Part shown: positions 1 to 12,115 of the stretch, piece by piece
How the letters are laid out: each line of letters starts with the position of its first letter
How positions within the stretch are numbered: position 1 is the first letter of the stretch
Assembly (NCBI RefSeq): GCF_020283565.1
Contig: NC_060059.1
Span: forward strand, 35,270,338-35,334,337
Source of the DNA: Trifolium pratense
Taxonomy: Eukaryota; Streptophyta; Magnoliopsida; Fabales; Fabaceae
Direction of reading: 5' to 3'
DNA: 64,000 nt
Notes under the pieces: model-generated
Seen by the model: the letters and a program-made list of their open reading frames with translations, nothing else
What the model was told of the DNA's origin: nothing
The model's database searches: none
Translations under genes and position numbers: made by a program

Positions 1-56
1 GTAGTTTCTGATCCACCATTACTTTCCGCTACGATTTTAATGTTTTCCTAACACAC

Positions 57-2824
57 TTATTTTGTGATTTCGGACTTTCGTAGAAAAGGCCAGCAACTAC
101 TAGCACTCGTTTCATGCCTGCAATTGCATCCAAAAACTTGTTAGTATTATGAAAATACACACTAAACTGAAAATATTGTTAAATGTGTGAGAGCAAGGAC
201 CATAATTACAATGAGTGAATCACTAAGTTATTTTTTGAAATTATAAATCATGTCAATTTAATCCTAAATTAAGAGGTATAGATTTGTGGCTGTAAAAGGT
301 ATACGCAGGCCGTTGATTTGAGATTAAATAGTTAAACATCAATTTAATTATAGTTAAATGATCTACACTGTTAATTTAAATCAGACAGTTGAGAGGAGTA
401 ACTACGGCAAATCCGATTGCCATAAGCTAGCTACACACAAATTTAGTTAGCAACAATTTGTTGTGTAATGAAAATACAGTGTGAGACAAATTAAAATAGC
501 ACGTAACTAAGAAACAAAACTGTAGTTACTTTAGCTTTATCGACCAACATGAAGTCATGAACTGCACGCCTTCAAACAAAACTTTGACTTGATTTATATA
601 AAGTTCTAAAAAGAAACGCCACAATAATACTATACTACTTTATCTATTTGGTGGTGTCTTTCATTTTAAGGCTCCTTTAACATCTGTTACATGTTTACTT
701 GTTTGTTCACATTCACTTATCAACGGATTTGGATTTCCTACGATAAAAAAAGCATGTAGTTTTACGCTGTACTGCATTCTGGCTATTCAATCACGATCCA
801 ACAGCTTAGAATAAATACAGTAAAAAGCAACCACTATAAATCTGATCTATTAGATCGTGATCGGACGACCAGGATGCAATACAGCGTGAAACTGCGTGCT
901 TTTTGTACAGCAGGAAATCAAAGTCTTATCAACAACATTGGCCAATTTGGCCTACAATGTTAAAGTAAGGGTCAATTAATCTACCACAAAACTCAAACAT
1001 ACTCTTACTTCCATTATTATATATTGACTGTTTTTTACTCACAAGGGTCATATTAATATATGAAGGACCACAGAGACACGAACACCAGATATAATACGAA
1101 TATTGACACGTCGACAAAAATAATAATTTAAGAACATATCATACTTCAATATAATGATATGTGTCGGTGCCGTGTCAGTGTTGGACATCGATTCGAAGAG
1201 TGTCCATGTTTTATGGCTAGAGAACTTGAAGATATCAAGCACATGTTATAGTATATGTTATATAATTTGAAAAATGTGCATATTCGGAATCACAGTGAGT
1301 TCGAAGAAATCATGGTAATAATGTTATTTTGTTCAAGTTTTAAAATATAGTTTTCTCTCAAAATTATAGTCAAATTCAAACATTAAAGAAGCATGGGAAT
1401 ATCTACAATGTCTGAAAGTAAGCATGTGTATAGTTTGGACAATTTTTACTCAAATCTCCCATCTATAGCTTCTAGTCCCTCCAAAAAGGGAGGACATTTT
1501 GAAAACTGCCACAAGAACTTGATAAATAAAATCCAATCTTCACTCCAAAACTACTAACTAAACTAAACTAAACATTGAAAACTTTTTAATTAAATAATCA
1601 TTTGAATGGTTTTAAATTACAGTTGCAATCGTACAGTTATATTACATACCTACTACTATACAAAATTGCAAATTTTGCAAATAACCATTGTTAATTAATT
1701 CACATTAAGCTCAAAACTCATATGAGCATGCATTAGTTTTTATTGAGACTATAAAATCAACTCAATTTCATCAATAACCAAAGACAAAATCAAATACAAA
1801 GCCAAACATAACTAGCCATGAAGAAAGTCTCCTTTGTTCGACATATAAGTCGGTCGATTCGTTCGACTCCTAACAAAACTCATACTATACTTTGAAATGC
1901 TTATAAAAAAAATACTATACTTTGAAATTAAATTAATTACTTGAATTTTTATCTATTCACTCAACATTTATATAAACTCATTCAATATTTTTATAAAAAA
2001 ACTTACAATTATATGTTAAGAACATACCTGCTATTACTTCTGCTGCTGCTGGTACTGCTGCTACCATATATTTTCATGCTACCATCATCACATTCTGAAT
2101 GACCAGTGCTAGAACTCTTTTTCTTCCACCAATCCTTACTATTATTAACAGATCCATCACTAACCGACGACGATCGAGGCGAAACCTTCGAACAACTATT
2201 ATTTTTAACCAACACCTCTTTCTTCTTATTATGTTTCTTAGATGATCCCAAGGAAATAGGAAACCCCATTTTCAAATAAAATCCTCCATTTTCCAAGCTT
2301 CTACTATTATTTCTACTAGTACTAATTCCTTCTCTTTTTCGTCCATTTTTGTTGCTAAAATCATTCCTCTGATCTTTTATAACCCTCCTGCAAGGTTTTA
2401 AATTGTGGTCCGCATCCGCAATTGCTGCTGCAGTTTTTTCTTCAACATCATGATGATGAACTTTATGCTCCACAAGATCTTTCAAAGTAAGTTCATAACT
2501 TGACTCAGGCATGTTCTTCACCATTTCCATTAACTCTCTTTGTCCTCTTTCAATTGCTTCTGTCTTTGATTCTGGAGAAAGATTTCTATAGTTGTTCTTG
2601 ATTTGTTGATTTTGGTTTTGTTGAGTATTCCATAAAGGTGGAGAACACATACCAGAAGATTCATCATCTTCAACATGATGATTATGATGTTGAAAATTGT
2701 TGTAGTTTTTTGTTTCACTAATGTTGTTGATGTTCTTGTGAGATTTTTTTTGTCCTAATGATATATTATCATCAAAAACTGGAAAAGAAATTGTGGGTTG
2801 GTAGTATCTTCCACGATCAAGCAT
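57..2824 (-). CDS. Uncharacterised plant protein, two exons (285 aa)
   Basis: Function unknown. Exon 1 is 2028-2824 and exon 2 is 57-117, separated by a 1.9-kb intron. The open frame of exon 1 runs on to 2009, but CAG|GTATGTT at 2028/2027 is a strong donor. An acceptor (TTGCAG) ends at 118, and joining there keeps phase and gives the tail SSCWPFLRKSEITK before TAA. The protein is hydrophilic and rich in Ser, Asn and Lys. Visible islands are SPPLW near residues 61-65, a predicted helix at about 85-120 (ESKTEAIERGQRELMEMV, then a KDLVEHK segment), a KMGFP patch in the middle and the C-terminal CWPF motif. From memory, such SPPLW/CWPF proteins occur widely in flowering plants without known function. 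There is no signal peptide or membrane segment. The intron holds one GTGTC-type repeat (about 1062-1195). Exon 1 is secure; exon 2 is inferred from splice sites and phase. Confidence 0.72.
1062..1195. repeat. MITE-like repeat of the GTGTC/GACAC family, copy 1
   Basis: The left part reads cacagagacacgaacacc and the right part tgtcggtgccgtgtcagtg, so the ends are imperfect inverted copies. The middle is A+T rich. It lies in the long intron of the 57-2824 gene. Six more copies in this window share the plan and the end motif gtgcttcatag. Confidence 0.5.
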
Positions 2825-4799
2825 TTTTTATATATTATGGTTTATAATATATGCTTTTTTTTTTTTTGGTACAAAGATGAATGAGGAGGAATTTGAAATT
2901 AATGTGAGTAATGTTTTGGTTTTGAAAGCAAGAGAGGGTGAATGGATTATTTATTTAATTATTTGATAATGTGATATTAATATTAATATATTTATTGATT
3001 GTGATATTCACAACCACTAGTAGTACTACAACACATTGAAAGGTGACATTGAAGCTTTATTAATTTCTTTTCTTGGTGACTAAGTTTTTTTATTTTAAAG
3101 AAAGGGAGTGATTGGTGAAAGTGAAGAGAAGGTACAAAAAGTCTATGGATTCTAGAGAGATTGCCACATGGGTCCAATTCCTTCCTCATTTGTGGATTCT
3201 TTTTCATTTTTAAAAAAATTTCATTACTTGTTGTTTTGTCTTTTCCTTTTTATTTATCGTCCAACGACAAAATGTGGTAACCAATGATAGTTTTTCAAGG
3301 TTTTTTTTGTGATTAAAAATATCTAAAAATGAGTGGTCTTTTTCAATAAACAAAATAGACTTAGTGCATGTTTGGAGTAATCGTGTTTAAGAAAATTACG
3401 ACAAGAAACAACATCAATGTGGAAGTTTTGTTGCATAACATCTATGTTTACAGTACAAGAATGTATATTTCTATTGAAATATAATAAAATCGGTAGCAAA
3501 AATTGCTGACTAAATAGGATTTTGAAGTTGATATGAATTGAATTCAAAGAATGGTATTTAAAATAGACGAGTATGTATTGAGTGTGTTATGAGTATTTGC
3601 ATATTTAAGGGTATAGATGATGATGATGACTTTCACTTAATATGGATGTAGTTGATTTCATGTGCGATGAAGATAGTGACCAATTGATTATCAAAGTAAC
3701 ATATATATGAAAGGAGAAAGAAAAACAAACATGAAATAAGTTGAGAATACGAAGAAGATGCCACGATCTAGAAGAATGATATCATATAACCAATAAAAAT
3801 TCACCATAATGGTAAATATGTCATTAGCCTTTAAGGCTGATGCTAACGTGGACGGGTGGTACAAATGGTCCATCATGATTCATGGACCATGATTTTTACA
3901 ATTAGTCTAGATTTTAATCTTCACCCAAAATCTCATTAAGAGAAATTTAACTTAAAGTTTTTTTCAAATGTGCTCCTTACTAGAGTATTTAGAAAAAAAA
4001 AAATTTCTCTCCACACACACCTCTCAATGGTGATATCATTTTAAGTATGATACATTATTAATAAGTGGTCCATTTTATATTTATTTTTTTAACTTAAATT
4101 GAGGATACAATACCTTAAATAAAATATCGTATCATCAATTTTGATATCCTATATGACACGCCATGAAACTCCAATGATAAAAACATCAATTTTGATACTT
4201 TGATCTATGTCACGTTATGAAACTCCAATGATAAAAAAATTAGGTACAAATCATTAGCCTATGAAATCCTCTTTGATACTCTTATTGGAGATACTCTAAC
4301 ACCTAACCCAACTCGAAAATAGGGCCAGTTTGGATTTTTTTTATATAATAAGGATTTAGTTATTTTTGAGCTTATGCGAAATAATTTAGGCAAATAAATA
4401 AGTTTTTATGTACTATTATAAACTTTTCAATGTAATTTATGAAAAAATAACTTATAAAGATCTAACTTTTTATAGTGAAAACTTATGAAATAACATAAAT
4501 GTTTATTTATTTGCATAAATCATTGTCATAAGCTCAAAAATAAGTCAAATTCAAACGTCTTCAAAGAATTGCTCTAGTATTGTTTCATAGATGCGAGACA
4601 TGTGGCAAGATATAATTTAATGGTTGAGATTAATTAAAAAGTAAAATCAACATTCTATTGTCAATTTTTTTCTATTTTTATATCAAACAAACATAATTAT
4701 TTTCAAACTTTTTAACCGTGTTATACATCTGAGCAATGATATGGAGGAAATGCGGCTCACTCAAAAAAAGATGGTGGTTCGACTCGATCCGACGCAATA
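2825..4799. other. Intergenic, upstream of the 57-2824 gene
   Basis: A+T-rich DNA with no supported gene; the short open frames here resemble nothing. 4323-4567 looks like a decayed member of the gcttatgaaaa MITE family also seen at 13587, 36682 and 40290. The promoter of the leftward gene must lie just above 2824, but no convincing TATA box stands out among the many TA-rich runs. Confidence 0.5.
4323..4567. repeat. MITE of the gcttatgaaaa family, decayed
   Basis: It starts with gggccagtttggattt and ends with caaattcaaacgtc, roughly complementary ends. Between them are repeats of the type 'aacttatgaaataac' and 'cataagctcaaaaataag' in both orientations. The same pattern recurs at 13587-13760, 36682-37030 and 40290-40595. 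Confidence 0.45.
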
Positions 4800-5093
4800 T
4801 TATGATAGAAGCCGCTTGGTACGAATAGCTTCAACCAACACTTGAGAATCACTTTCAAATTGGAATCGTTCTAAGCCTCTACCCTTAGCTTCATTCACGG
4901 CTTGCAATAATGTCCATGCTTCACCCTCCTCTGTTGATAAAGTCAGTTGCTGCCACTGCGTGAGTCTAGCAGTAAACTCACCAGAACTATTACGAAAACA
5001 AGCACCCATCGTTGATTGAATTGGAATTTTAACCCGTTTTTTTAATTGTTGATTGAATTGGAATTTTAACCCTACAAATATCAAAGATTCCAA
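4800..5093 (-). pseudogene. RNase H-like domain fragment, probably from a LINE
   Basis: Reads GACFRNSSGEFTARLTQW, then STEEGEAWTLLQAVNEAKG and ERFQFESDSQVLVEAI. This is the plant RNase H-like (RVT_3) fold found at the end of many LINE polyproteins and in LINE-derived genes. The second acidic site (EGEA) and third (ESDS) are visible; the strand with the first catalytic Asp is missing. It stops soon after the third motif. The first 30 codons are not homologous and run through a 25-bp direct repeat. No RT lies beside it, so it is an isolated, non-functional relic. Confidence 0.65.
5011..5072. repeat. Two perfect 25-bp direct repeats
   Basis: 5011-5035 and 5048-5072 are identical, each beginning gttgattgaattggaatt, separated by a short T-rich spacer. 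They sit exactly at the broken 5' edge of the RNase H fragment, so they may mark a rearrangement or target-site duplication. Confidence 0.8.
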
Positions 5094-5280
5094 ATAGTTG
5101 GTAAATTATTTTTAAAACATTGCTAATATCTCCATCATATAAGTCAAGTCCAATTTTAGTGAATTTCTCTCTATTGAATTTTCTTTAATCTTTTTTTGAA
5201 TGCTCCGCCTAACATTGTTCATATTTCTTTATTGATTTTTTTTTTATTATATTACAAAAGTTTAGAATCTAAGTCATTAA

Positions 5281-5420
5281 TACCAAGGTAATTAAAATCG
5301 GACCGGACATTGAATCGGTGGAGAAACTGGTTCAAGGTTTAAAGGTTTGGACCGGGGTTCAACCAATATTAATTAAATATAATTTTTATATTTATAAATA
5401 TTTAAATATATAAAATAATA
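5281..5420. repeat. One end of an aaccgg-type MITE (related to 34526)
   Basis: ccaaggtaattaaaatcgg, then aatcggtggagaaactgg and the aattaaatataattttta tract mirror the left end of the elements at 34526 and 35516 with many changes. The matching right end is not seen, so this is a fragment. Confidence 0.45.
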
Positions 5421-5625
5421 ATAATAAAATTTTCAAATTTATTTACTATTTTTTTTGACACAATTTATTTACTATTAAAGAGTACTTTTTTAGTTTAATT
5501 TTTGATTTTTTATATTTACTTTTTTGGAAAAGATTTTTTATATTTATGAAAGCATAAAAAAAAAACATATTTTTATATTTTGATTAAAAATAAAATAGTT
5601 GCTTTTGTAAAGATATTTTTATATT

Positions 5626-5919
5626 TTGAACATGTCTTGTATTTTCAGAACTCGCAAGCCGTTTTTGAAGATGTTATCAGGTTCATGTTACATACCACAT
5701 CGAGCTAAGGTGACGATACATGATGCTTATTTTAATTGCCCAGATGAACAAATTATTGGTGTTGCAGATGGTGGTGGCTGGGAAAAATTTGGCGTTAATG
5801 CAGGAGTGTTTGCGCGGGAACTTGTATTCAATTCAGCTGCTGCTCGCGAGATTGGATACCACCGTTGTGGCGGAAAACTGGACGACATAACAATTGTTGT
5901 GTCTTACATTTCCAGCTGA
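5626..5919 (+). pseudogene. Protein phosphatase 2C fragment with deleted core
   Basis: The N-terminal half (LKMLSGSCYIPHRAKV, DAYFNC, DEQIIGVADGGGWEKFGVNAG, FARELVFNS) matches the start of plant PP2C enzymes of the chloroplast/mitochondrial PP2C-55/80 type. It is fused directly to the family's last motif (GGKLDDITIVVSYISS). About 150 residues of catalytic core are absent. The usual EDAHF motif is changed to HDAYF, and ADGVGGW is one residue short. Codon 1 of the open frame is not the real start: TTTTCAG precedes the first matching codons like an intron acceptor, so this is probably a decayed genomic copy rather than a processed one. It is not expected to have phosphatase activity. Confidence 0.75.
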
Positions 5920-7164
5920 GTGAGTGAGAATGAGTGAGTGATAGTTTGGCCAATTTCATTATACAAAGGTCATTAGGATTAGGACTTCCTTCTTTGCATT
6001 AATGTATATTTGGAAGTTGTAGATTAGAGAACAAATGCTAATTCGCACATAGTATATTTTGTGGAAGATCGAAGTTTTGGGAAATATATTTTGTGGAGTT
6101 GTTACGATACCAAATATTCTAATTACGATGGTTTTCTAAAAATAGATATACTACTTTTCACTTATTTGAACCATGTTGAGAATAACATATATCAAATCAA
6201 TATAATTTAATTAATTTTCTTTGACAAATTTTACCTACCTTATGAATGAATTCAGAATTATCAAAATTCCCTTCCCCTAAACTAGTAATTAATGCGTCAA
6301 AAAAAAAAAAAAACTAGTAATTAACATCTAAATTTAAAAATAAAAAAAAATCATTGTAGTGTAAAAGTCATATTATATAATTTAAAATTTTCACAAAGAA
6401 AATGCATCTTTAAACTAAAATAGTATAGAGTATAAATTTTTTACAGCAAATGTAAAATTATTTAAAAAACATAAATATATTTGTTTCCTAAATATTCTCA
6501 TTATCAATATTTATGTCACTTTCAAGTCATTTTTTGTTCCACTTTTAAGATTCTATTGAGTACACACCTATGTTGCCTGCTTGTTGCTTTAAAATTCTTA
6601 TTCCTAGCTACCGTCTAACGTCCATTCTCCATTTTTCTTCTTCTTTATCTTCATGAATGGCTATGACAAATATTTTATAGATTTATGTTATATGTATTTT
6701 ATTATTACTAATGTTTGTTTTCCCCTTTGGTGAACTACTATCTCTATTTCTTTTTGACAAAATATAAATTAAATTTGAAAAAATTATTTGTATTTAAACA
6801 AGAGAATACTCTATTTACGTCAAAAAAGGAAAAATACTAATGAAAAAATGAACAATATTTGCACAAATGATCCCTTTTTTTTTGGTACATAAATGATCCC
6901 ATTTAATTATATTTTAAGGATTAATTTTTTTTCTTCTTTTCATTTCTATAAATTTGTAACTTTTAATTGGATGGCATTTGATTTTAGTCTCAACAAATTT
7001 TCATCATTGTTTTTTTTTTTTTTTTATCAAGTAATGTAGTGGCTAGAAATCTAGTATCACACTTATTCCATTTTCATTACTACCTTTATCGTCTCATATT
7101 TGTTAATTATAATGACGCTTGTCTAACATGTATGATAACCGCCACATGAATTTTATGATGTACC
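5920..7164. other. Intergenic, A+T rich
   Basis: No gene is recognised. A T-rich run with tagtggctagaaatct at about 7012-7060 resembles the 3' end of the SINE family seen at 20361, on the minus strand and truncated. Confidence 0.45.
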
Positions 7165-7172
7165 GTAGTATA

Positions 7173-8244
7173 TAGAGCTGTCAAAATCGGCTAGCCCGAA
7201 TGGGCCGGTCCGCCAAGCCCAATTTTTTCTCGGGCTTTGAAAATCCTAGCCCGAATTATTTCCGGGCTTTTTAGCCCGGCCCGACAAAAGCCCGATTAAA
7301 ATATGGGTCGCGGGCGGCCCGCAAGCCCGAAAAAATTAAAATTAAAAAAATAAAATAAAATATAAATATAAATAATTTGTTTTGGATGATTTGAAATTAG
7401 TTTGTAATATAAATTATAAAACACCGTCCGCTACTTAAGTATAGCAGATGAGTAAAAATAGGCACCCAAGAAACTCGTAGGTAGCGGATGAGTAAAAATA
7501 GGACGCGCGAGAAACTCGTACGTAGTGGATGAATAAAAATAGGGCGCGCGAGAAACTCGTACGTAGCGGATGATTAAAAATAGGACGCGCGAGAAAGTCG
7601 TAGGTAGCGGATGAGTAAAAATATGACGCACGAGAAACTCGTAAGTAGCGGATGCGTAAAAATAGGGCGCGAGAAACTCGTAGGTAGTGGATGAGTAAAA
7701 ATAGGGTGCGCGAGAAACTCGTACGTAGTGGATGAATAAAAATAGGGCGCGCGAGAAACTCGTACGTAGTGGATGAATAAAAATAGGACGCGGATGAATA
7801 AAAATAGGGCGCGCGAGAAACTTGTACGTAGCGGATGAGTAAAAATAGGGCGCGCGAGAAATTCGTAGGTAGCGGATGAGTAAAAATATGACGCGCGAGA
7901 AACTCGTAGGTAGTGGATGAGTAAAAATAGGGCGCGCGAGAAACTCGTAGATAGGGGATGAGTAAAAATACGGTGCGTGAGAATTATTCTATATATATAG
8001 CGGATAAGTAAAAAATAGGACGCGCGAGAATTATTAATGCTATTTACATGGTTGAGTTTGAGCACTAGAAATAAAAAAATTAAAAATTAACCGGGCCAGC
8101 CCGGAAGCCTGACTACCTGTACCGGGCCGGGCACTAATTTTGGTAGCCCGTTTTTTATCCGGACTTTTTAGCCCGGCCCGACGAAGTCCAAAGCCCGACC
8201 GGCCCGGCACGAAATTGGTCGGGCCGCCCGTTTTGACAGCTCTA
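7173..8244. mobile_element. hAT-type non-autonomous element, copy 1 (1,072 bp)
   Basis: Ends are TAGAGCTGTCAAAA and its inverse. Flanks gtagtata (7165-7172) and gtagtatg (8245-8252) form an 8-bp target duplication with one mismatch, the hAT hallmark. G+C-rich subterminal zones carry many agcccg/cgggct motifs in both orientations, a typical set of transposase-binding-like repeats. There is no transposase frame; long open frames inside are products of the tandem array. A second copy with a perfect duplication is at 32175-33049. Confidence 0.88.
7437..8037. repeat. Minisatellite array of about 37-bp units (about 15 units)
   Basis: Units have the core ggatgagtaaaaatag followed by ggcgcgcgagaaactcg and a gta(c/g)gtag linker. 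About 15 units of slightly varying length lie inside the hAT-type element. Units differ mainly at cgg/tgg, gagt/gaat and gcgcgcg. The array gives spurious open frames of about 160 codons on the minus strand. Confidence 0.9.
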
Positions 8245-8252
8245 GTAGTATG

Positions 8253-9090
<838 letters not shown>

Positions 9091-9117
9091 TATAGGTGGT
9101 TTGGTGTGGTTGAGGTT

Positions 9118-9510
9118 TTTTCGGGAATTATTTTTTCTTTTTTGAAGGTTTTCTGTCATCTCTTAAGTGTGGCAAGAAGCCTCTTAAAGGATATTGTTGG
9201 TCGGTTATTTGGGTCATCTGACATGTTAGGAATGATAAAATATTTTTCGACAAATTTATTGATCTTGAGGATGTTTTGGAAACGATCAAGTGTATTTCTT
9301 GGAAGTGGCTCTTGGCGAAGAAATTGAACTCGCATTTTATGTACTACGAATGATGTAATGTACGCCCTAGATTGTTTGGTTAGATAAGTTTTGAGTGAGG
9401 TTTTTTGTTTTTTGGCCTGTTCTTGTGATTGGAATTTGCTCTTAAGCTTTGGTACTACTTTATACTTTTTCCCTAGTGCGGTAGAATACGTCTTGTACTT
9501 TTATATATTA
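9118..9510 (+). pseudogene. LINE 3' end fragment (RT C-terminal region)
   Basis: One frame reads EGFLSSLKCGKKPLKG, WSVIWVI, a stop in place of Trp, HVRNDKIFFDKFIDLEDV, ETIKCISWKWLLAKKLN and MYYE before a stop. This is the conserved tail of plant LINE reverse transcriptases (the zf-RVT/WxIWxxRN region). The frame is broken by TGA and nothing upstream is kept, so it is a 5'-truncated dead copy. Its 3' end probably lies near 9510 in T-rich DNA with 'cttgtacttttatat'. Confidence 0.65.
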
Positions 9511-9794
9511 ATTTCTTTGCCACTTCAAAAAATATATATAATTTTCTACAAATATACACCGAGTTTTTTTTAATGATCTAAGAAGCCCATTGTGTCTTCC
9601 ACTTTGGTGATTTGGTAGTCTCTTTTAATATTAATTTCTCTAAATTTACGTTGAAAAGATATTATTTATCAATATAACACTCATCTCTTATAACAAAATC
9701 GAGTGAGTACTAAATTATATTTGTATCCACATCCATATCTATATCCATTTAATTTTGCAGGTAATTACTTATAGTTAGAATAAATATTGCGGAT

Positions 9795-9915
9795 TTTTTT
9801 ATTGTCTAGTGGCTAGAATTTCACATTTTAAAATGAAATAGTGGGAGTATCAGAGTTTGAACCACAATCACTGCATTTTACATACAATATTTCAACCAAC
9901 TGAATTATGTTTAGG
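9795..9915 (-). mobile_element. Decayed SINE
   Basis: Minus-strand order is box A-like, box B-like (tggttcaaactct), tctagccactagac and an A-rich tail. This matches the SINE family at 20361, 30158 and 60905 only loosely. Confidence 0.4.
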
Positions 9916-10477
9916 GACTTTTGCGGATTTTTATTCTATCGCATATACATTTTGCAGTAACTAATAAATCTGGATAAAATCAGCATCCCTAATTCATACT
10001 TTGCACCGAAAATGTCTTTGTTTTACTTATGCTATGATTCTCCTAGACTCCTACTATTAGCCTCTTTATTCTTATCTCTCTCCACATTTGATAATGTAGT
10101 GGACAATGAACGTTCAATGCCTAAATTATTATTCCTAAATTCATGTTCATAGGTCAAGAGAAGAAGCATGTGGATTCTTTTATATACAAGTAAAATATAT
10201 GAACAAGTTTGTGCTAGCTTAAAGCAATTCATCCACCAATGCTCAATTATCTCCACTAGTGACTAGACATATGGTTCTAAATTCATGACTTTGAAATTGA
10301 GTTTGATTCAAAACAAAAAAAAATTAAATTAAAATTCAAGATTTTACCAACACCGTCCATTAAATATGCGCTACATTAAACTATGCACTACTTTTTTCTG
10401 CACTACATAGCATACGTGTAAGTGTGTCATTGGCTTGATTAAATATTTTGTATGATGACATATGCAAAACCGACATC

Positions 10478-10618
10478 ATAATTGAAGGCGTGTCTGATAT
10501 CAAATATAAACATGACACGACATCGACACAATGAATAGAATTAAATAACATTACTATTGACGTATCAGTGTCAATGTCGTGTTTGATGTTTGTGTTTGTG
10601 TCGGTGCTTCATGGATGT
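10478..10618. repeat. GTGTC/GACAC family repeat, copy 2
   Basis: Starts gaaggcgtgtctgat, continues acatgacacgacatcgac, an A+T-rich middle, and ends tttgtgtcggtgcttcatgg. Same layout as the copies at 40937, 53140 and 56808. Confidence 0.55.
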
Positions 10619-11118
10619 TGACTAGATGTAATAGTGCAACAATATCTTCCATTAAATTGGATCAAGATTCATGAACTTTATTCAATTATTTTGTTTTTTT
10701 TTTTGTTATGCCATTGCCAACCCCCCAACTCAAAATAAATGTTCCATAGTTAGTCATTCTTACGTGGATAGCATAATACAAGTACAAAGGTTTCTCCAAA
10801 AGGGTTCCTATGTTCTGTTTTAAGTATTTCTCATCTCTTTATCTATAGATATTTCTCAGCCTTAACTGTGGAGAATGTGAATGATTAATTAAGAGCTGTT
10901 GGTGTTAAACAAGGTATGTGTTTCTTCTGATACTTTTTTTTTTTTGTATTGTGATTGTTTATTTTATGTAGCATCAAATTATACTCATTTTCACTTGAAG
11001 TTATGAAGTTATCAAGAAAATTGTTGTAAATCTCCTAACTTCTTCTCCAATGAAATTTCTTTCAATTTTGTTCATGCATTATTATTTATGCCAAAGAACA
11101 AAGTAAGTAGTATATGAT

Positions 11119-12107
11119 CAGGGACAGATCTACATAGAGGCTGGGTGTGGCTATAGCCACACCAGAATTTTCACTATTTTTTTTCATATACATGGTATAT
11201 ACCGAGCATAAAAAAGAAAAAAGAAAACCAGAATAAGAAACACATGAAGATGAAGCAAAAATGAGAAAAATGAAAAGAAAAGAAGATGAAGCAAAACGAT
11301 AGAGAATAGCAAGCACAGGAAGTTGGAAGAAGAGTTGGAAGAAGAAGACTAGCAAATACCCTGGCGGCAGATTTTGTTCTCTACATCATAATAAGACAAT
11401 TATTTAGGGTTATGCATATTATATTATGGGCTTGGGCCATTTGGCCTTATGTTTACGTGTGTCACTTTTGACCACTTATCTTTTTTTCTATACCCCTATT
11501 TGGTAGTATTTTGAACACTAGGGATCAAACGGAGAAAAAATGCTGGGAAAGCTATTCATATATATTTTTTCTTTTAGTTCAAAAAGTTTCTTTAAGAGAA
11601 AAATCATAAGTTCAGTTCTTATTAAATTTTTCATTAAAAAAAATTCTTACAAAATTTTAATGGTAATTGTTTTTTTGTTTACGATGAGCTGATAATCGAA
11701 CTCATAACCTATAACATACTACTCAAACCCTTCAACACTAGACCAAACCAAGTGGCTTAAATTTTAATGGTAATTTTAGTCTTTATAATATTATAATTTA
11801 TAAAAATAGTCTTTATTTTAAAATCTTTTCATGAAAAATAGATACCGTTAGGCCTCAAAATAGTCTCTATAGAATGCAAATATTGTTAACCCTCATTATT
11901 ATACCCACCTATACAGATTAATTACACATTAATTTGATCAACTCGCTTGCTCATTATTAATTGGGTGAGTATCTATTATAGTTTAATAATATTCTTTTCG
12001 AGTCACTAATATTGATATTATTAGGTGTGGTTAAGCTTGAAGTGTCTCTGGTTAACGTCTTTCAAATATTTAGCCACACCAAAATCTAATGTCTGGATCT
12101 GTCCCTG
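11119..12107. mobile_element. hAT-type non-autonomous element with CAGGGACAGATC ends (989 bp)
   Basis: Perfect 12-bp terminal inverted repeats CAGGGACAGATC and GATCTGTCCCTG are flanked by perfect 8-bp duplications tatatgat (11111-11118 and 12108-12115). gtggctatagccacacc near the left end and tagccacacc near the right end extend the symmetry. No transposase is encoded. 11670-11760 may be a SINE remnant inside it (antisense tRNA-like boxes). Confidence 0.9.
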
Positions 12108-12115
12108 TATATGAT

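Larger units (their letters stand above)
9520..11110. other. Intergenic with repeat fragments
   Basis: No gene is supported. 9795-9915 resembles a decayed SINE on the minus strand (agttggttgaaatattg as tRNA-like box A, ggttcaaactctgat as box B, then tctagccactagacaat). 10478-10618 is a GTGTC-type repeat. Confidence 0.45.

Noticed and set aside
7431..8065. Open frames of 66 and 163 codons with repeated FTHPL/YFYSS peptides (minus)
   Set aside because: They are translations of the 37-bp minisatellite inside a hAT-type element; no start context, family or conservation.
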